From: Coptis chinensis
Lineage: Eukaryota; Streptophyta; Magnoliopsida; Ranunculales; Ranunculaceae
Length of the DNA: 64,000 nt
Reading direction: 5' to 3'
NCBI GenBank assembly: GCA_015680905.1
Contig: CM027381.1
Location: forward strand, 20,685,501-20,749,500
Part shown: positions 22,048 through 33,192 of the stretch, one piece after another
How the letters are laid out: each line of letters starts with the position of its first letter
Numbering within the stretch: the stretch's first letter is position 1
The notes under the pieces: generated by a model
What the model was told of the DNA's origin: nothing
Seen by the model: only the letters and a program-made list of their open reading frames with translations
Database searches by the model: none
Position numbers and translations under genes: made by a program

Positions 22048-22881
22048 ATGCCACTGGTACTGCTGATCCTTCGAATTGAATTGCCGCTTAATGAGTTGTC
22101 AACCCTTCAAATTGAATTGCCGCTGTTTGCTTTGAAGTTTGTAGATACAGAACAGTTTCAGTGGCTTCGTGATCTAAAGCAACTTGGTCTAGCGTATATG
22201 GTGTATCCAGGGGCTGTTCATTCTCGGTTCGAACAATCACTAGGGGTGTATTTTCTTGCTGGTAAAGCTGTTGAGAAACTTCAAAAGTACCATGGCTTAG
22301 AGCTTGACGTTGAACCTTTAGATTTACAGACAGTGAAGCTTGCAGGACTATTGCACGATATTGGTCATGGGCCTTTCAGCCACTTGTATGAGAGCGAGTT
22401 TCTTCCTCGGGTTCTCAATGGATGCACATGGTCCCATGAGAATATGTCAGTGGACATGATCGACTACATTGTTGATGAGCATCGTATCGACGTTGATTCT
22501 GGTATTCTTAAAAGAGCTAAGGAAATGATACTTGCAAGCTCTGAAATCGAAGTGCCACAACGCACTGGAGAGACATCTTTTCTGTATGACATTGTTGCAA
22601 ATGTTCGGAATGGAATAGATGTTGACAAGTTTGACTATATCAAGCATGATTGCCGAGCTTGTGGCTTGGGTTCCATTTTTCAATTCGAAAGGTTAATGGA
22701 AACCATGCGGGTTATGGGTGATAAAATTTGTTATCCTGCGAAAGAATATCTTTCCGTCCAGAAGTTGTTTGCCACTCGTGCTGATCTGTATCAAACAGTT
22801 TATACCCATGCAAAAGTAAAGGAAATCAAGAACTCATATAACGATCAGTTTGAATTGCCGCTGCCGATCCCTTCGAAATGA
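22048..22881 (+). CDS. Captured SAMHD1-like HD-domain (dNTP triphosphohydrolase family) ORF inside element P
   Basis: An unbroken 277-codon frame. The first ~28 codons derive from the element's GCCGATCC/GAATTGCCGCT repeats; from about codon 30 it is a plant SAMHD1-type HD protein. Blocks in order: FVDTEQFQWLRDLKQLG, YPGAVHSRFEQSLGV, the HD motif LLHDIGHGPFSHL, WSHENMSVDMIDYIVD, and NGIDVDKFDYIKHDC. In this family two His and two Asp bind the metal. HD and the late Asp are present, but the first His (SAMHD1 His167 position, in F-E-H-S-L-G) is Gln here. The segment covers the catalytic core only and ends near 22833, followed by element repeat again. No introns are present, as expected from capture of spliced mRNA. 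Enzyme activity is unlikely because of the His to Gln change and the missing C-terminus. Confidence 0.88.
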   Translation: MPLVLLILRIELPLNELSTLQIELPLFALKFVDTEQFQWLRDLKQLGLAYMVYPGAVHSRFEQSLGVYFLAGKAVEKLQKYHGLELDVEPLDLQTVKLAGLLHDIGHGPFSHLYESEFLPRVLNGCTWSHENMSVDMIDYIVDEHRIDVDSGILKRAKEMILASSEIEVPQRTGETSFLYDIVANVRNGIDVDKFDYIKHDCRACGLGSIFQFERLMETMRVMGDKICYPAKEYLSVQKLFATRADLYQTVYTHAKVKEIKNSYNDQFELPLPIPSK

Positions 22882-23210
22882 ATTTCCGCTGTTACTGCCA
22901 ATCCTTTCAAATCGAATTGCCGCTGGTTTCGAAACAATCTTCTCACAACTTGTGCGCCAAAGATATGCTATTTTTTTTCATTTCTTTTTTTGCTGATCCT
23001 CTAAGTAAACTCGATCAACAAAAATACAAAGGCCCATTAGCAAAGCCCAATTCCAATGCCTCCCATATTTACCAAAATACCATCATTTATCGAACAACTT
23101 TGATTTTTTATACCAATTTCATGTCAAACTCTTCAAGAAATTTGCCGACCACTTTTCTGATCAATTCTATCATTATTACTTCTTTGCCACACTGGCCTTG
23201 TCCATGTAAC
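22882..23210 (+). other. Element P, region between captured ORF and PPT
   Basis: Starts with repeats of CGAATTGCCGCT type, then AT-rich sequence. A 251-codon frame beginning at 22878 runs into the LTR and its tandem array; it lacks recognisable homology and is treated as chance. Confidence 0.6.
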
Positions 23211-23223
23211 AAAGAGAGGGCGA
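23211..23223 (+). promoter_or_regulatory. Polypurine tract of element P
   Basis: AAAGAGAGGGCGA lies directly before the right LTR, the position of the plus-strand primer in LTR retrotransposons. Confidence 0.65.
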
Positions 23224-24196
23224 TGTTCTGGCCCCCACAAATGTGGCCCAATAAAAGCCCAATTCAATATAAAGCCCACGCTAAAAAAAGCCCACGCTCA
23301 GAGCTTTGCTACAAAAAAGCCCACGCTCAAAGTCCATGCTACAAAAAAGCCCACGCTCAGAGCCCATGCTCAAAGCTTTGCTACAAAAAAGCTCACGCTC
23401 AGAGCCCATGCTCAGAGCTTATCTACAAAAAGCCCACGCTCAAAGCTTACATACATACACGTAAAATCAATATCAATTGCACACATGTTTTGCGAGTCAA
23501 ACAACTTCTACCAACTACATCCCACGAAAGTTCTCCTGCCAGTTCTCCAACTTCATCCCACGAGCTGACATTTGCCCCGCTAGTTCTCCAACTTCATCTC
23601 CCGCCAGTTCTCCAACTTCATCCTACGAGCTGACAACTCTCCCGCCAGTTCTCCAACTTCATCCCACGAGCTGACAGTTGTCCCGCCAGTTCTCCAACTT
23701 TATCCCATGAGCTGACAGCTCTCCCGCCAGTTCTCCAACTTCATCCCACGAGCTGATAGCTGTCCCGCCAGTTTCTAACTTCATCCCACGAGCTGACAGC
23801 TCTCCCTCCAGTTCTCCAACTTCATCCCACGAGCTGACAGTTGTCCCGCCAGTTCTCCAACTTCATCCCATGAGCTGACAGTTGTCCCGCCAGCTCTCTA
23901 ACTTCATCCCATGATTGGACAGTTCTCCCGCCAGTTCTCCAACTTCATCCCACGATTGGAATATTGGAGAACGAGGAAGTAACTATCACCAATCCTTCCT
24001 ATAAAATCCAACCTTCGTCATTTTTCCAGAACTACGCATCGAGACTTGATCCCAAACAATATATTTGGGTACGTAGGCAACTTCAAAACCGAAGTCCAGT
24101 CTCATCTTTCCCCAACCACCATCTCCTTCACCATCTCCAAAAAAAACATTACTTCCAACCCTCAACTGGTGTGTTTTGGCAAATCTTGCTGAAACA
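23224..24196 (+). repeat. Right (3') LTR of element P
   Basis: 973 bp, TGTTCTGG...GAAACA, matching the left LTR apart from indels in the tandem arrays. Followed by the TSD TTATG at 24197-24201. Confidence 0.93.
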
Positions 24197-25524
24197 TTAT
24201 GGAACTTGCAGTAGGTCCTTTGGTCTCAGGTACCCAATGAGCCTAGCTTAAGTAGAGCTGGCTATTTGAGGTAACTTTGATTTTTGATAGAGTCTAGAAC
24301 CTCATTCGGCATTTTGTTCAGAGGGGCGAAGTTTCTGTCCATCGAGGGAAGAACTTCTCCAGCTTCTTCCATACGAGGCTTCTTTTGTGGTTTTCCATCT
24401 ATACTACTGGCTACATTTGGTACTGCCCTCTAGGCATTCGTCCCTTTGATGGGGATTCGGCACTTTGGCGACCACGATTACGGTCTCTTTTTGATTTTTG
24501 AGGGGAAGAATTCCCATTCCCTTCTCGAGGGACCACATGAACTGTCCGATTAGCCTTATTCGCTTTCTGACGTCTGTTTAGGGCATCCTCTTCCCACCCC
24601 GCATGAGTTTCAACCATGTCTAGGAGTTCCTCTAAATCAAGGGGTGGTTTCCTGGAGAGAGATTCAAATAAGGCGTTATTTTCATCCAACCCTTGTTTGA
24701 AAGCTATTATAGCAATCTGTTCATCACAAGACTCTATTTGGATTGAAATTTCCATGAACCGCTGCATGTAGGACCTCAATGCCTCTCTGTCCTTTTTCTT
24801 GATATTAAACAATGCATCAATCCATTTTGGTTGATGCTTGTTGCACGAGTATCTGTCTATGAAGGTTTTAAATAGTTCCTCTTAGGACCTGATCTGCCAC
24901 TATGGTAACCTGTGGTACCACTGGAGCGTAGATCCAGACAGGGAGGCTTTGAACTCTTGACACATGACATGGTCATATCTTTCATAATGTCCCATAGTGG
25001 CACGATACCTGAACACGTGATCTACCGGATCTGACTTGCCATTAAAGACACTGAACTTCGATTATCTGTAACCACGGGGATATGGCTTCCTTATCACCCA
25101 TGATGCAAAAGGAGACATGCCTACCCTCATTATAGCAGATTGAACAAGGGAGTCTTGCATTTTTCTCCCTTTGCCTATCATCCGATACATTTGGCGGATC
25201 AGGTCATTCTTCTCAGTTTCCCATGCACTTTCTTTGGTAGAAAGTCTCTTGTTCTGAGTTCTTTTTTGGTGTCGAGGGTCGACATCACAATCTTGGTCAG
25301 TTTACCCTAGTTCTGAGGCTGTTCTTGAGTCCTCATCTGAATTACTGTATTCTGACTCAGATTGCTCGCGTCAAACTGGATCCCCACGCCTTGGGTTCCT
25401 AGCACGACCACCTTTAGGAAGGTCGTCATCATCGAGAAATCGATGAGTGGCTCCTTCCCTGCGTCAGACTAATATAAGTGCCTCAGCAGCTGTAACTCTT
25501 GCTCAAGGTTGCTTCTTTGATGTT
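24197..25524 (-). pseudogene. Element M gag, central part
   Basis: From the right: HQRSNLEQELQLLRHLY (coiled-coil-like), then after degenerate sequence the capsid-type region DPVDHVFRYRATMGHY, CQEFKASLSGSTLQWYH and RSYMQRFMEISIQIESCDEQ, with FKQGLDENNALFESLSRKPP. A basic Arg/Lys/Ser stretch and the YCKFH part of a zinc-knuckle-like motif follow. These are Tat-type gag signatures. Several stops are present; the best frame is 24411-24812. It is bordered by element P on the left and element C on the right, both inserted in this gene. Gag would form the virus-like particle. Confidence 0.85.
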
Positions 25525-27010
25525 TGATAAAAGCCCAAAACTGTAGTTTTAACCCCTTAACAATAATACTTTTAGACCAATTATGCGAGTAATAAATAAG
25601 AGTTAATGCTAATTACGTGCTTTTATATATTTCAGGCATTGAAGTCAATTATGTGCAGAAATATGCCACTTTGGCGATATAAAGGAGCAAGAGTTGGTTG
25701 CTAAGAAGTTCTGTGATTAAATGCCTAGATTTAAGCAGAAAACCCTTTGTAAAGCCCGGTCAGAAGCTGAAAAGTCAGAGTCAACGCGGGCAGAAATAAT
25801 ACACAAAAGTCAGTAGAACTTCCGAAGACCGTATCTTTGGACTAAGGCCTCGGAATTGGGCGTACCTTATGTCAAAACGACCGACTCGGAAAGAGCTTTC
25901 CAATGGTCCAAAGCTTGACACAATCAGAGGAGTAGAAGTGGATGAAAAGCCTATTGAAGTCAAAGCCAGCTGAAAAGGGCCGTGTGGACTGAAGAAATTG
26001 GGCTTTGGGCTCGATTTTCCGGCCCAAAACATGGACCCTCAGCCCATGCACAAAAATGTGGATCTGGTCTCCTCCATTTCCACACACAAGACTTAGCTCT
26101 TAAGTATCAATTAGGTTAGGATAACAAGTAGCCATTAAAGCTTAGTTCTAGATCTAGTTTTTCAATTAATTAATTAGTTGTTATTCTTATTTTAATTTCA
26201 GTATTGAATGATTGTTATTTAGTTGTTAGATCAATAAAATATTTAGTTCTTGATAATCTAGTTTCATTTTTAATTAATTATTAGCTTCAATTCTTAGATT
26301 TACCTATTGTCATTATTAGTTTAAATCAATTATTGCATGAGTAGTTTCCATTTGAGTTTAAATAAGCAAAGTTCCAATCTTTTTATGATGACTTGTTTAA
26401 TTGCATATGAAAATGATAGCATGATGATTCTAGGCTAAACCTCCATTAGAGGGAGTTGAAGAAGCCTTGATGAAGCTTGATTTGTGTTAGAGTAGAGTAG
26501 TCGTAATTTCCATTCCATTCTAGAAACGATTAATTCACCATGAGAATGGGTTTGATCATTCACAAGCTAGATGTTAGTTGGTAGAGATTACCATAAACAA
26601 CTAGGGATTAGGAAGAACCAATTGTTCTACGAAAGCAGTTCAATTCGGATTACGACGATTCATCATTAGTAAATTAAGTCGAGTTAAGGTGAAATCAATC
26701 CCCCCTAATTCCTTATCATAGATTCAACCCGTAGCATTTTGTAGTTGAATCCCACTATCTTGTTAGTATAAATTGCATCATAGTATAATTCGTAAAACTC
26801 TCATTGACTTTGGTAAGATTAATAGTCGTAAAAAACTTTAAATGCAAAAGAACTAGGAGTGGAACAGATCTTCTATTCCAACTCTACTTCAATAGTATCG
26901 AGAGTAGAAATCTTTGATAAATAGTATACATAAAAAAAATAGTTTTACTTGCATTTAGAATTCATTGTTTATTTGTAAGTAGAGTTATATTCAATTTTAT
27001 CCTATTATCA
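25525..27010 (+). repeat. 5' LTR of element C
   Basis: TGATAAAAGCCC...CCTATTATCA, 1486 bp, strongly similar throughout to the 3' LTR at 36895 and to the AB LTR at 7384. It should carry the element's promoter and polyadenylation signals, not individually identified here. Confidence 0.93.
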
Positions 27011-27012
27011 AA

Positions 27013-27025
27013 TGGCGCCGCTGCC
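27013..27025 (+). promoter_or_regulatory. Primer-binding site of element C
   Basis: TGGCGCCGCTGCC begins two bases after the LTR. Athila-type elements commonly have a PBS of the form TGGCGCCGTTGCC, complementary to the 3' end of tRNA-Asp; this differs from it at one position over that stretch. Confidence 0.8.
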
Positions 27026-27774
27026 ATCTTAGTTCACTTTAGTATTGTTTTCTTTAGAATTGTTAGTTTTCCAAAGTCCCATAACCCACCCACCCTTGTT
27101 TGATTCCCACTGTGGTTGTCCATTTCAGCACTGAAAATTTTCCTCGCAGAATTACGCGGATCGCGAACTGTGCCTTGGGCAAGCTAAATTGGATCCCCAC
27201 TAGCGCCCAAACGCCTGGAACTCCACTTTTTGGCTGAGCGCGACCCGTGCCTTGCCAAGGCAAAACACGAGCGCCCCCCACACTAAAGTGCCTAGACCAT
27301 GAGTTTTTCCCTGAGCGCGACCTGCGCCCAAACGCCTGGAACTCCAGCTTAACCTGAGTGCGACCTGCACCCTACTTAGACCTATTCTGAGCACGACCTG
27401 CACCCTCTGCTAAAATTGCCCGATTTCCACAGGTTTGTTTCAAATTTCCATTCCTTCATAGTTTTCAGTGTTCTAACTTGTTATACACACTGAGCACGCG
27501 TAAACAAGACGATATTCATAAGTGAAGCAAGGAGGTATTCAGGTACTCTTTTCTTCCACACCTCACATCTCCTGTTAGAGGTTCCTACTAGCATATCAGG
27601 ATTGTTTGGAGTGTTGTTGTGTTTCGTTAAGATTGGCTTTGCCTTGCATGAGATTAAGGTTAGGCCGAAGAAAAACGCCTAACGTAATCAACTGGCAACG
27701 TCAACAAACACACCTTTCTAGTAAACCACTCACTACACCTCTAAGCTAATATACCACACACACCACCTGAAATA
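27026..27774 (+). other. Leader of element C with repeated GAGCGCGACC motif
   Basis: Non-coding. About four copies of a GAGCGCGACCTGCGCCC-like motif lie at 27180-27420. Related copies occur in the ORF1-ORF2 spacers at 33820-33985 and 4390-4590. Minus-strand ORFs here are products of this GC-rich repeat. Confidence 0.7.
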
Positions 27775-29330
27775 ATGGCTGAAGAAAGAGAGTCTCCTCT
27801 CTCTAACTTTTACAAAGCCTTGAACGATAGCCCTAAATCTTGCATCGTTCCGGACCCGATGGGGATTTCGAATCCCCAAATATATTTAATTTGTTACCCG
27901 TTTTTCATGGGTTAGACCATGAAAAGCCTTATCAGCACATGCGCAGGATTGACCAAGTCCTTACTACATTCCACCATCCCTACGATTGGTGCTGAACAAA
28001 TTAAACTAAGGGTATTTTCTTTCACTTTAGCTAATAAGGTGGCGTCTTGGTTAACTGCCCAAGCGCCTAATTCAGTGGACTCGTGGGCTAAACTTGCTCA
28101 ACTATTTATGGAACATTTTTACCAACCGCTGGATACCGATGAAATGCTTTCTAAGATTCATTTCTTTCGACAGAATCCTCATGAATCATTTTCAGAGGCT
28201 TGGAATCGTTTCACCGATCTTCTTATAGAGTGTCCACACCATAACCTCGCGAAAGACACGCTAGTTCGTGCCTTTTTCAAAGGACTTCTACACCACCATA
28301 AAGAAGTCCTTGACATAATGAATGGGGGTAATTTCCTAAGTAAGGGAGCCTCAGAGGCTTATAAATTTTTAGAAGATCAAACTAACTATAATAATAACTA
28401 GGGGGGTAGTGACGATTTCTCCCGTTCCGCTAGTTCTTCTACAACAGTTAAAGCCGCCGGTATGTTTGAGATGAAACCCGATTCGGAACTTAAAAATTTA
28501 ATCGAATCTCTAAATAAAAAGGTAGAGGTTATTTATGTTCAACAAATGCCTATCCCCGTCATGAATGTCAACTCCAATCCATGTAATTTATGTTTGAGTC
28601 CAGAGCATCCCGACTCCTATTGTCCTCTCGCCTATGAACAACAACAATCACAACAAAATAATGTTTGTTCCATTAATAGCGAACCTAACGCAGCTTGGCA
28701 GCAAAACCCCAACTTCAGTTGGAGGAATAATCAACAACCTCCAAGGTTGTTTAACTCAAATGTTAGGCCAACAAAGAATTACAACCAAGGTCCACCAAGG
28801 CAAGGGTAAGGTCAGGGTAATTATAATAATTATAACAATAATAATTATAATACTAATAGAGGTATCGTTCTGGTAAATAATAACTACCAAAATCTACCCA
28901 TTAATAATCAACGTGGCATAGTTTCTATCACACAACCAGTAGCAAATACTACTCCACAACTGGATCGTTTTGATACCTTTATTCAATCCCAACAACATAT
29001 TTTACAAGCCATCTAACTTTCCTTACAGTAGTTAGCTCAAGAGAAAGTACAACCCAAAAGAGTGTTTCCAAGACAAGCGATACCTAATCCTAAAATACCA
29101 AACACAGCCTTTGAGGTAAACGGTAATACTAGTAACGAAAATGCAAGCGTAGGTGAGATAAATTCTATCACCACTCTCCATTCAGGCAGAGTGGTGGATA
29201 ACAAAGTAACTATGTCTATAGTTACCTCACCAGTAGTCCCTACACCAAATATTACAATAGATACCGAAACAGAAACTGAAGATCCTACCCCTGTAGAGGT
29301 ATCAGTTAAACTACAGCTTAAGAAATAGAA
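27775..29330 (+). pseudogene. Element C gag (Athila type)
   Basis: The ATG at 27775 follows the leader. The capsid region moves between frames: NLLPVFHGLDHEKPYQHMRR in one frame, then in the original frame from 27919 AEQIKLRVFSFTLANKVASW and FMEHFYQPLDTDEM with ESFSEAWNRFTDLL..CPHH. A TAG lies at 28399. The next part has a zinc-knuckle-like CNLCLSPEHPDSYCP and an Asn/Gln-rich stretch, followed by a linker to 29330. At least two frameshifts and several stops. Gag is the structural particle protein. Confidence 0.88.
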
Positions 29331-30472
29331 AAGCAAGGTTAACCATCTTGTTTATCCATATGCTAAATATAGAGAGAAACCATCGTTTCCTCAGACATTA
29401 GCTATGTTAAACAAGGATACAAATTTTGACGAGATTAGGGAAGTTTTTAAAAATCTAACGATAAACTTACCTTTTCTTGAAGCGATTAAAAAGTTACCTC
29501 ACCATGCTAAGTTTCTTAAAGAGTTGTGCACTACTAGGCGTAAGACAAAGATTCCTAAAGACGCCTTTTTAACTGAATAGTTTCCAACTTTAACGGAACA
29601 TAATGGAATCGTTAAGTACAAGGACCATGGTCGTCCTATTGTACAATGCACCTTAGGGGATACTCACACGACCACTACTTTATTAGACCTCGGGGCGAGT
29701 ATTAACTTACTCCCTTATTATTTATATAAACAAATAGGTCTACAGGAAATGCAACCTACAACAATGATGTTGCAATTAGCTGATAGGTCTATCAAGTATC
29801 CTAAGGGTGTAGTGGAAAACGTGCTGGTTAAGGTTCAAGATTTCTACGAACTATCCTGCAGATTTTGTTATCCTCGATACAGAAGTCGCTAATGATTCTG
29901 TTCCAATCATTTTAGGGTGCCCTTTCTTGGAAACTGCCAACGTGCTTATAAACTGTCGCGATAGTTCGATGTCCTTGTCCTTTGGCCATCTTTCCGTTGC
30001 GGTTAACATTTTTAAAATGATCAAACAGTTGCCTTATACGAATATCAATGGAGAGGTTAGCATGATCGAGAGCTTAGCTCATGATTATTTCAAAACCACA
30101 TTTCCGAATGACCAGATGAACAAATTCCTTTCCTTTGGAAGTTCCAACTTCGACAAATACTCCTTGGACGTAGAGGAAATTGAGGAAGATTTCCTTCAAC
30201 TCTTTTGCAACTCTTCCCTGCCACCTCGCGAGTCCCACCCTGCCAACATCTATTTATCCCTTGATGCTATAACGGAAGATGAATTTTTCACCCTCTATCC
30301 CAGTGATTCTTTTGACCCACCTATTGAGAAATGTCTGGCATATGTCAAGACTTCTAATGATGTATACCTGAGAGCTTTAGCTGACACTCATTCATCTTCC
30401 CTCACCAATATTACCCACCTTCCACCCTTTCAAAGGAACCTGGAGTTTGCGATTGGGTTCTTCTGTACTTAA
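29331..30472 (+). pseudogene. Element C protease region and linker
   Basis: After FLEAIKKLPHHAKFLKELC the protease core reads LLDLGASINLLPYYLYKQIG, with the D-L-G-A-S active-site form typical of Athila elements (the Asp is present). The second part, with a PIILG.PFLETA-type block, lies in another frame near 29880-29990. The frame 29927-30472 then continues as an acidic linker to YVKTSNDVYLRALAD and stops at 30470-30472. In complete relatives RT would follow; here it does not. Stops at 29337 and 29578 and a frameshift near 29850. Confidence 0.85.
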
Positions 30473-32022
30473 TGATTTTCTAAATCCTCTTAATACAGAA
30501 ATAATTCCCAAGGGAAAGGCACTTGACACCTTCATTTTCAGAATTGAGACAGTTCCCACCTACACCATGAATGAGTTTTATGCCAAACCCACATTCTCAT
30601 TTCTTGCATTTCTTATGACTAAAAGTCATCCATATCCACCATATCTTCCACAAACATCCATTTTCTCACGATCATTCACTTGGACACCCTCTCGTTCAAA
30701 GATGAAAAAGAAGGTGCATGCGCGGTTACGTTCTAGATCTATTAGACTTCATTTTCATTTCAATAAGTTGCATCATAGAGAATCTTGGTGTTTGATTCTA
30801 TTTGGGGGTGCATTCTTTGTTATTTATATATGGAAAGACCCATAACTCTTTAAGTTGTTGATATATGGAAAATTGAAGGATATATATATTTCCTTCAAAC
30901 ACGAGACCCATAACTCTTTAGGTTGTTGATATATATATATCCAGTTGTTCGTTAAAGTCTCGTGTATCTGCCTATAAACGGCTCATTTTGTTGTTTGGTG
31001 TACATCCTTACAATTCCATATATTGGTAAGTGCACCATTCAGGTAACCGGGCCCTCCCTATGAAGTGTGTGGCTATAAGTACCGGATCCTAAGTCCATGT
31101 TAAACATAATTCACATTTTCCACTCTTGCATGTTTTCTCGGATTTTGAGTCATGTTCCTCTATAGTGTGAATTATGCTTTTATTGCTTTCTTGTTTTTCT
31201 TAGATTAAATCTTATTCATAAAAAATAAAAATTGTTAAAATCATAAAAATAGTAATTTAGGAAGTCTCGGGAATCTGACTTTAAAAGACCCGCTTTCAAA
31301 ACAAATTTTCTAAACTTCGTTGCCAAAAATTTGTTTGGGGGTGGGGTGTTCATTTTCCATATTGGATTGTTCGACTTTCTATTTGAGTTGCTTAGGCCCT
31401 TTAATCATATTTCGATTCGGGTTGACATTATCTATGAAATTAGATTTCATTCGTTCGCAATAACTTACGTCATGCACGCGCTTGCAGGCATTTTCCATCT
31501 ACTTATATGTCACCCTAAGTTGGAATAGAGTGTTTTATGTATCATTGGATTGAAAATTCTCTCTTGATCGTTTCCATATCTCATTCGCATAAATCAGACC
31601 GGTAATGAAGCGACAATTTTAGGTTGAAGTTGAGCGAAAAATCAACGAATTTCGAAATCGATTTGGGCTTGGGCCCAAGGTACGCACGTGTGACGTGCGT
31701 GCGTTTCCTTCTTCCAAACAAAATAGAATCACAATTTCTTTCCAATTCCGCCATTACCAAATTCAAAACCATAGCTTAAAATATATATTTAAAAAAAAAG
31801 AGAAACCAAAATACAACCATGACCAAATTCAAAACCTTACTCAAAATAGTCCCACCACCATCCCCAACATTTGCAACCACCAAAAATTAGAAAAAAAAAC
31901 ACAAAATATTTGAACTGCCGCGCAACAGCTGTCCCACCACCATCGTTTTCTGTTTTAAGTAGGGTTGTTTCATATTGTTTCCTACACTATATACAAACCC
32001 TCAAATCAGTTCAAAACTTTCA
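30473..32022 (+). other. Deletion junction region and pre-ORF1 spacer of element C
   Basis: 30473-30980 is AT-rich with no RT, RNase H or integrase homology; an internal deletion of the pol genes is inferred. From about 30985 it matches the post-integrase spacer of AB (1670-2700), including a PPT-like TTTGGGGGTGGGGTGTT at 31334-31350 and the block at 31514 repeated at position 1 and 2205. A 35-bp direct repeat containing ATAACTCTTTA lies at 30840 and 30908. Confidence 0.75.
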
Positions 32023-33192
32023 ATGACTCTAAGACGAAGAATTATGCTGGAACAAGCTTTTACGGCTGACCATTTTGCGCCATTTTTTCGTGACGAGATG
32101 ATTAGGAGGAATTGGAATAGGTTGTGGTACTCAACAGATAATTTCTACCACTTCGATTAGGTTGAACAATTCAATAAGAAGAGAGAGTTGGATGGTTGGA
32201 AAGTTTTCATGAAGGTGGCTGGGGTTAGGAGAGAATTATCGAGAGAGAAGTTGGCTGAGATTCTAGGCATTACGCCTAAACGCCACCTCGACGCTACCGT
32301 GCAGGAATCCCAGTATACTGGAGTTCCTGGATTGATGAACGACACTCTCATGGAAGGTCAATACAATCCGAATTCTCACTGTGTTCGACAGTCATCTCTA
32401 CGAGCCAACCAACTGGCTGTAGCTCAGTGGATTGGTAAGAATGTCATTGGGAAGGAGAAAGTGAGTGACAACGGTTTGACATGTCTGCACATTATCTGGA
32501 TATTGCAAGAGAAGAGGTATGAATTTTGTATCCTTGAGTTTTTGATAAATATGATAAGAGGAGTTGGGAAGAGTATTGCACCATTCCCTGCTTTAATTAC
32601 GAAGATAATGTTGTCGTGGGGGGGGGGGGGGAGGAAACCAAGAACTGAGCGGACTATTTTGAAATTGCATTCAAATAAAATTATTTATACGGAGTGCATC
32701 CAAAATACTTGGATGTTGCCGGAGGATAGGGTGGTTGATTTGGATGAGGAAATGGAGGACATGACATGTTTGGATGAAGATGCCTTGGAAAAGTGTACGT
32801 CTGAGTCAGAACACATGTCAGTGTTGCATACTGGTGTGCGTTGCATTTATGCTATTTGTGAAGATGTACGGGATAGGCAGATTATAATTAGAAATAAACA
32901 AAAGAACCTTTAGACGAGTTTTGAAAACCTCGAAAAGGGTCAAGAGGATCTCTTGTGTAACATGGAGACACTCCCTCAGCGTCACAAGGCGCAATATATA
33001 GAGATGAAAGCAGCAATGGAAGCACAATGCCTATTCAAAGTAGAGATTCTACGACGCATGCCACCCCTGGAGTGTTCTATTTCAGATGAGTTTGAGAGGC
33101 ATGAGCATTGTCGTCAAAAGACGGATGGCTCGGGCCCATCTTCATCCCAGGCCCAATCTCCATCTCAGGGTCCATCTTCATCACGTGGCTAG
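32023..33192 (+). pseudogene. ORF1-C, env-position 'plant transposon protein'-like ORF
   Basis: The ATG at 32023 opens a 389-codon frame with only two stops (32158 and 32911); codon 6 is sense (AGA), unlike copies A and B. Order of conserved blocks: EQAFTADHFAPFFRDEM, RNWNRLWYSTDNFY, EILGITP, SHCVRQSSLRANQLAVAQWI, GLTCLHIIWILQEK, FLINMIRGVGKSI, P-LITKI, EC-QNTW, an acidic run, and a Gln/Glu-rich C-terminal part ending in a Ser/Pro/Gln tail. A G14 tract at 32618-32631 encodes four Gly in frame. No signal peptide or transmembrane helix is seen. Best-preserved member of its family in this window. Confidence 0.82.

Larger units (their letters stand above)
17262..24196 (+). mobile_element. Element P: non-autonomous LTR retrotransposon with captured host gene sequence
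   Basis: Bounded by two direct LTRs, each starting TGTTCTGGCCCCCACAAATG and ending GCTGAAACA, and by a perfect 5-bp TSD TTATG (17257-17261 and 24197-24201). It has a PBS after the left LTR and a purine-rich tract before the right LTR, so it is structurally complete, 6935 bp. No protease, RT, RNase H or integrase is present inside. The internal region holds a short gag-like start, several tandem repeats, and two host-gene-like segments without introns (21595-22840). It sits in the gag gene of minus-strand element M; removal restores M's YCKFHKSKGH. Confidence 0.95.

Noticed and set aside
22048-22881. Resident host SAMHD1-like gene
   Set aside because: It lies inside an LTR-bounded, TSD-flanked element, has no introns, covers only the catalytic core, and starts and ends in element repeats.
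22878-23633. 251-codon plus-strand ORF in element P
   Set aside because: Runs from element repeats through AT-rich DNA into the LTR array; no recognisable protein blocks.
27063-27403. Minus-strand ORFs in the C leader
   Set aside because: Caused by the GC-rich repeated GAGCGCGACC motif; not conserved as protein.
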